The notes under the pieces are model-generated. The model worked only from the letters and a program-made list of their open reading frames with translations, was not told where the DNA came from and did not search any database. DNA of 64,000 nt. It comes from Candidatus Parendomicrobium reticulitermitis. Lineage in GTDB: Bacteria > Elusimicrobiota > Endomicrobiia > Endomicrobiales > Endomicrobiaceae. This document shows, piece after piece, positions 63,193 through 64,000 of this stretch; within the stretch, counting starts at the first letter, position 1, and each line of letters opens with the position of its first letter. Made by a program: the position numbers and the translations under genes. Location: NCBI GenBank assembly GCA_031287095.1, contig JAITTG010000022.1:1-64000 (forward strand), given 5' to 3'.

Positions 63193-63228
63193 AAATCATA
63201 AAAATATATAAATCATAATTATATCCAT

Positions 63229-63257
63229 TTGACATAAATTATTTATTGATATATAAT
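63229..63257 (+). promoter_or_regulatory. Consensus promoter of perR
   Basis: TTGACA (63229-63234), 17-bp spacer, TATAAT (63252-63257): a perfect sigma-70-type promoter. AT-rich inverted segments around it (e.g. TATAAATCATAATTATA at about 63207) could be a PerR box for autoregulation, but the match is loose. Confidence 0.85.
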
Positions 63258-63288
63258 TTCAATAGAAACTAAATAAAGGAGGCGGCTT

Positions 63289-63711
63289 ATGGATAAAAGA
63301 ATGACCATTCAAAAGATGATAGTTGAAAAAAAAGTAATGTCAATGAAAAATCATCCTTGCGCTGAAGAAGTATTTCAAGAGATTTACAAAGAACATCCGC
63401 ACATAAGTAAAGCAACAGTTTTTCGCATTTTAAGCGACCTGGCGGATAGTGAGAAAATCTATCGTTTGCACACGCCTTATGGCGCTAATTGTTTTGATTA
63501 TAGGACTGATCCTCATTATCATATTCAATGCTCAAAATGCGAATCGGTAGAAGATATTGAAGTCAGAGATGTGCAAATTCCTCAAAACCCTTTAGAAACA
63601 AATGGATTTACAGTCACGGGTTATACTCTTGTATATGAAGGAATTTGCCCGCATTGCAAAGAAGCAAGCATAGAACAAAATATTGTTGAAAATTCATCTG
63701 ATTTTCAATAG
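63289..63711 (+). CDS. perR: PerR-type Fur family peroxide regulator
   Basis: 140-residue metalloregulator. A winged helix (HISKATVFRILSDLAD) is followed by the metal site CFDYRTDPHYHIQCSKC, with Asp and His spacing typical of PerR, and a structural zinc site completed by ICPHCKE. Strong AAAGGAGG and a consensus promoter. It is directly upstream of rubrerythrin, its classic target in anaerobes, and both may be one transcript. Confidence 0.9.
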   Translation: MDKRMTIQKMIVEKKVMSMKNHPCAEEVFQEIYKEHPHISKATVFRILSDLADSEKIYRLHTPYGANCFDYRTDPHYHIQCSKCESVEDIEVRDVQIPQNPLETNGFTVTGYTLVYEGICPHCKEASIEQNIVENSSDFQ

Positions 63712-63750
63712 TAAATAAAAAAAGAGGCATAGCCTCACAAGGAGGATGTT

Positions 63751-64000
63751 ATGGCAAAATTAGAAGGCACAAAAACAGCGGCAAATTTGGCGGCGGCTTT
63801 TGCAGGAGAATCACAAGCGAGAAATAAATACACTTTTTTCGCAGCTAAAGCAAAAGAAGAAGGGTATCAACAGGCGGCGGCGGCTTTTGAAGAGTTCGCA
63901 GACAATGAAAAAGCTCATGCTAAACTTTGGTTTAATCTTTTGGGCGGGATCGGCGGCACAGCGGCAAATCTAAGAGCTGGCGCGGACGGCGAGAATTATG
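63751..64000 (+). CDS. rbr: Rubrerythrin, 3' end outside window
   Basis: The first 83 codons are present and read MAKLEGTKTAANLAAAFAGE, SQARNKYTFFAAKAKEEGYQ and FADNEKAHAKLWF, the first half of the ferritin-like diiron domain with Glu and ExxH ligands. Rubrerythrin reduces peroxide in anaerobes. A strong ACAAGGAGG precedes the start, and a small GAGGC/GCCTC hairpin lies in the leader. The rubredoxin domain and C-terminus are beyond the window. Confidence 0.95.
   Translation, partial: MAKLEGTKTAANLAAAFAGESQARNKYTFFAAKAKEEGYQQAAAAFEEFADNEKAHAKLWFNLLGGIGGTAANLRAGADGENY

Overview
The window looks like the chromosome of a low-GC, Gram-negative, anaerobic, probably host-associated bacterium. The Gram-negative evidence is an autotransporter with a C-terminal barrel, an lspA-lgt pair and an NlpE-like lipoprotein. 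The anaerobe evidence is a PerR-type regulator followed by rubrerythrin, QueH instead of an oxygen-tolerant epoxyqueuosine reductase, a HemW-type radical SAM protein and a 4Fe-4S PD-(D/E)XK nuclease. Asn/Gln-tRNA is probably made by GatCAB. The mix of Pmp-like autotransporter, SerA plus class V aminotransferase, TRAP receptor and many palindromic repeats would fit Elusimicrobiota (Endomicrobia-like), but this is a low-confidence guess from gene content.

Layout. 1-9.7 kb: accessory catabolism on both strands. It holds a PdxA2-like dehydrogenase, an orphan TRAP receptor, an N-acyl-D-amino acid deacylase, and a SelA-like PLP enzyme with RidA and a sodium symporter. 9.7-15 kb: a type III restriction-modification operon (mod-res), preceded by a highly structured leader that overlaps a 43-residue hydrophobic ORF. 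15.4-26.4 kb (minus): two orphan sugar-type ABC permeases, serA, then tig-clpP-clpX-lon-aminotransferase and three tRNAs. 26.8-33.1 kb (plus): yggS, yggU, ileS, lspA, lgt and a RluD-type synthase. 33.4-36.8 kb (minus): a zinc uptake operon with two unusual small accessory proteins. 37-41.5 kb (plus): gatC-corA-gatA-gatB. 41.5-44.2 kb: small mobile or stress-type genes, namely a transposase remnant, TM2/DUF2752 membrane proteins, a frameshifted small lipoprotein, a candidate structured RNA and an MNT-HEPN pair. 44.3-49.6 kb (minus): queH, a SpoIID-like protein, queA and the autotransporter. 49.6-52.5 kb: a patchwork with a lone ABC ATPase, a solute-binding-protein fragment, the NlpE-like lipoprotein and a methyltransferase carrying an inserted zinc ribbon. 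52.5-61.5 kb (minus): two M16 peptidases, an EIIB-like domain lacking its cysteine, recR, dnaX, hemW, a P-loop kinase, a nuclease, rsmD and tRNA-Ala. 61.5-64 kb: small membrane proteins, perR and the start of rubrerythrin.

Intergenic space is unusually rich in dispersed palindromic repeats. At least seven families recur, including a ~165 bp element with a 24-bp inverted repeat present three times. One family has entered reading frames: it forms an N-terminal extension of queA and a short insert in hemW, much as Rickettsia palindromic elements do. The most promising unexplained structures are the leader and peptide before mod (14.74-14.93 kb), the RNA-like region at 43.20-43.42 kb with mutually exclusive stems and a 9-bp long-range pairing, and the triplicated hairpin element.
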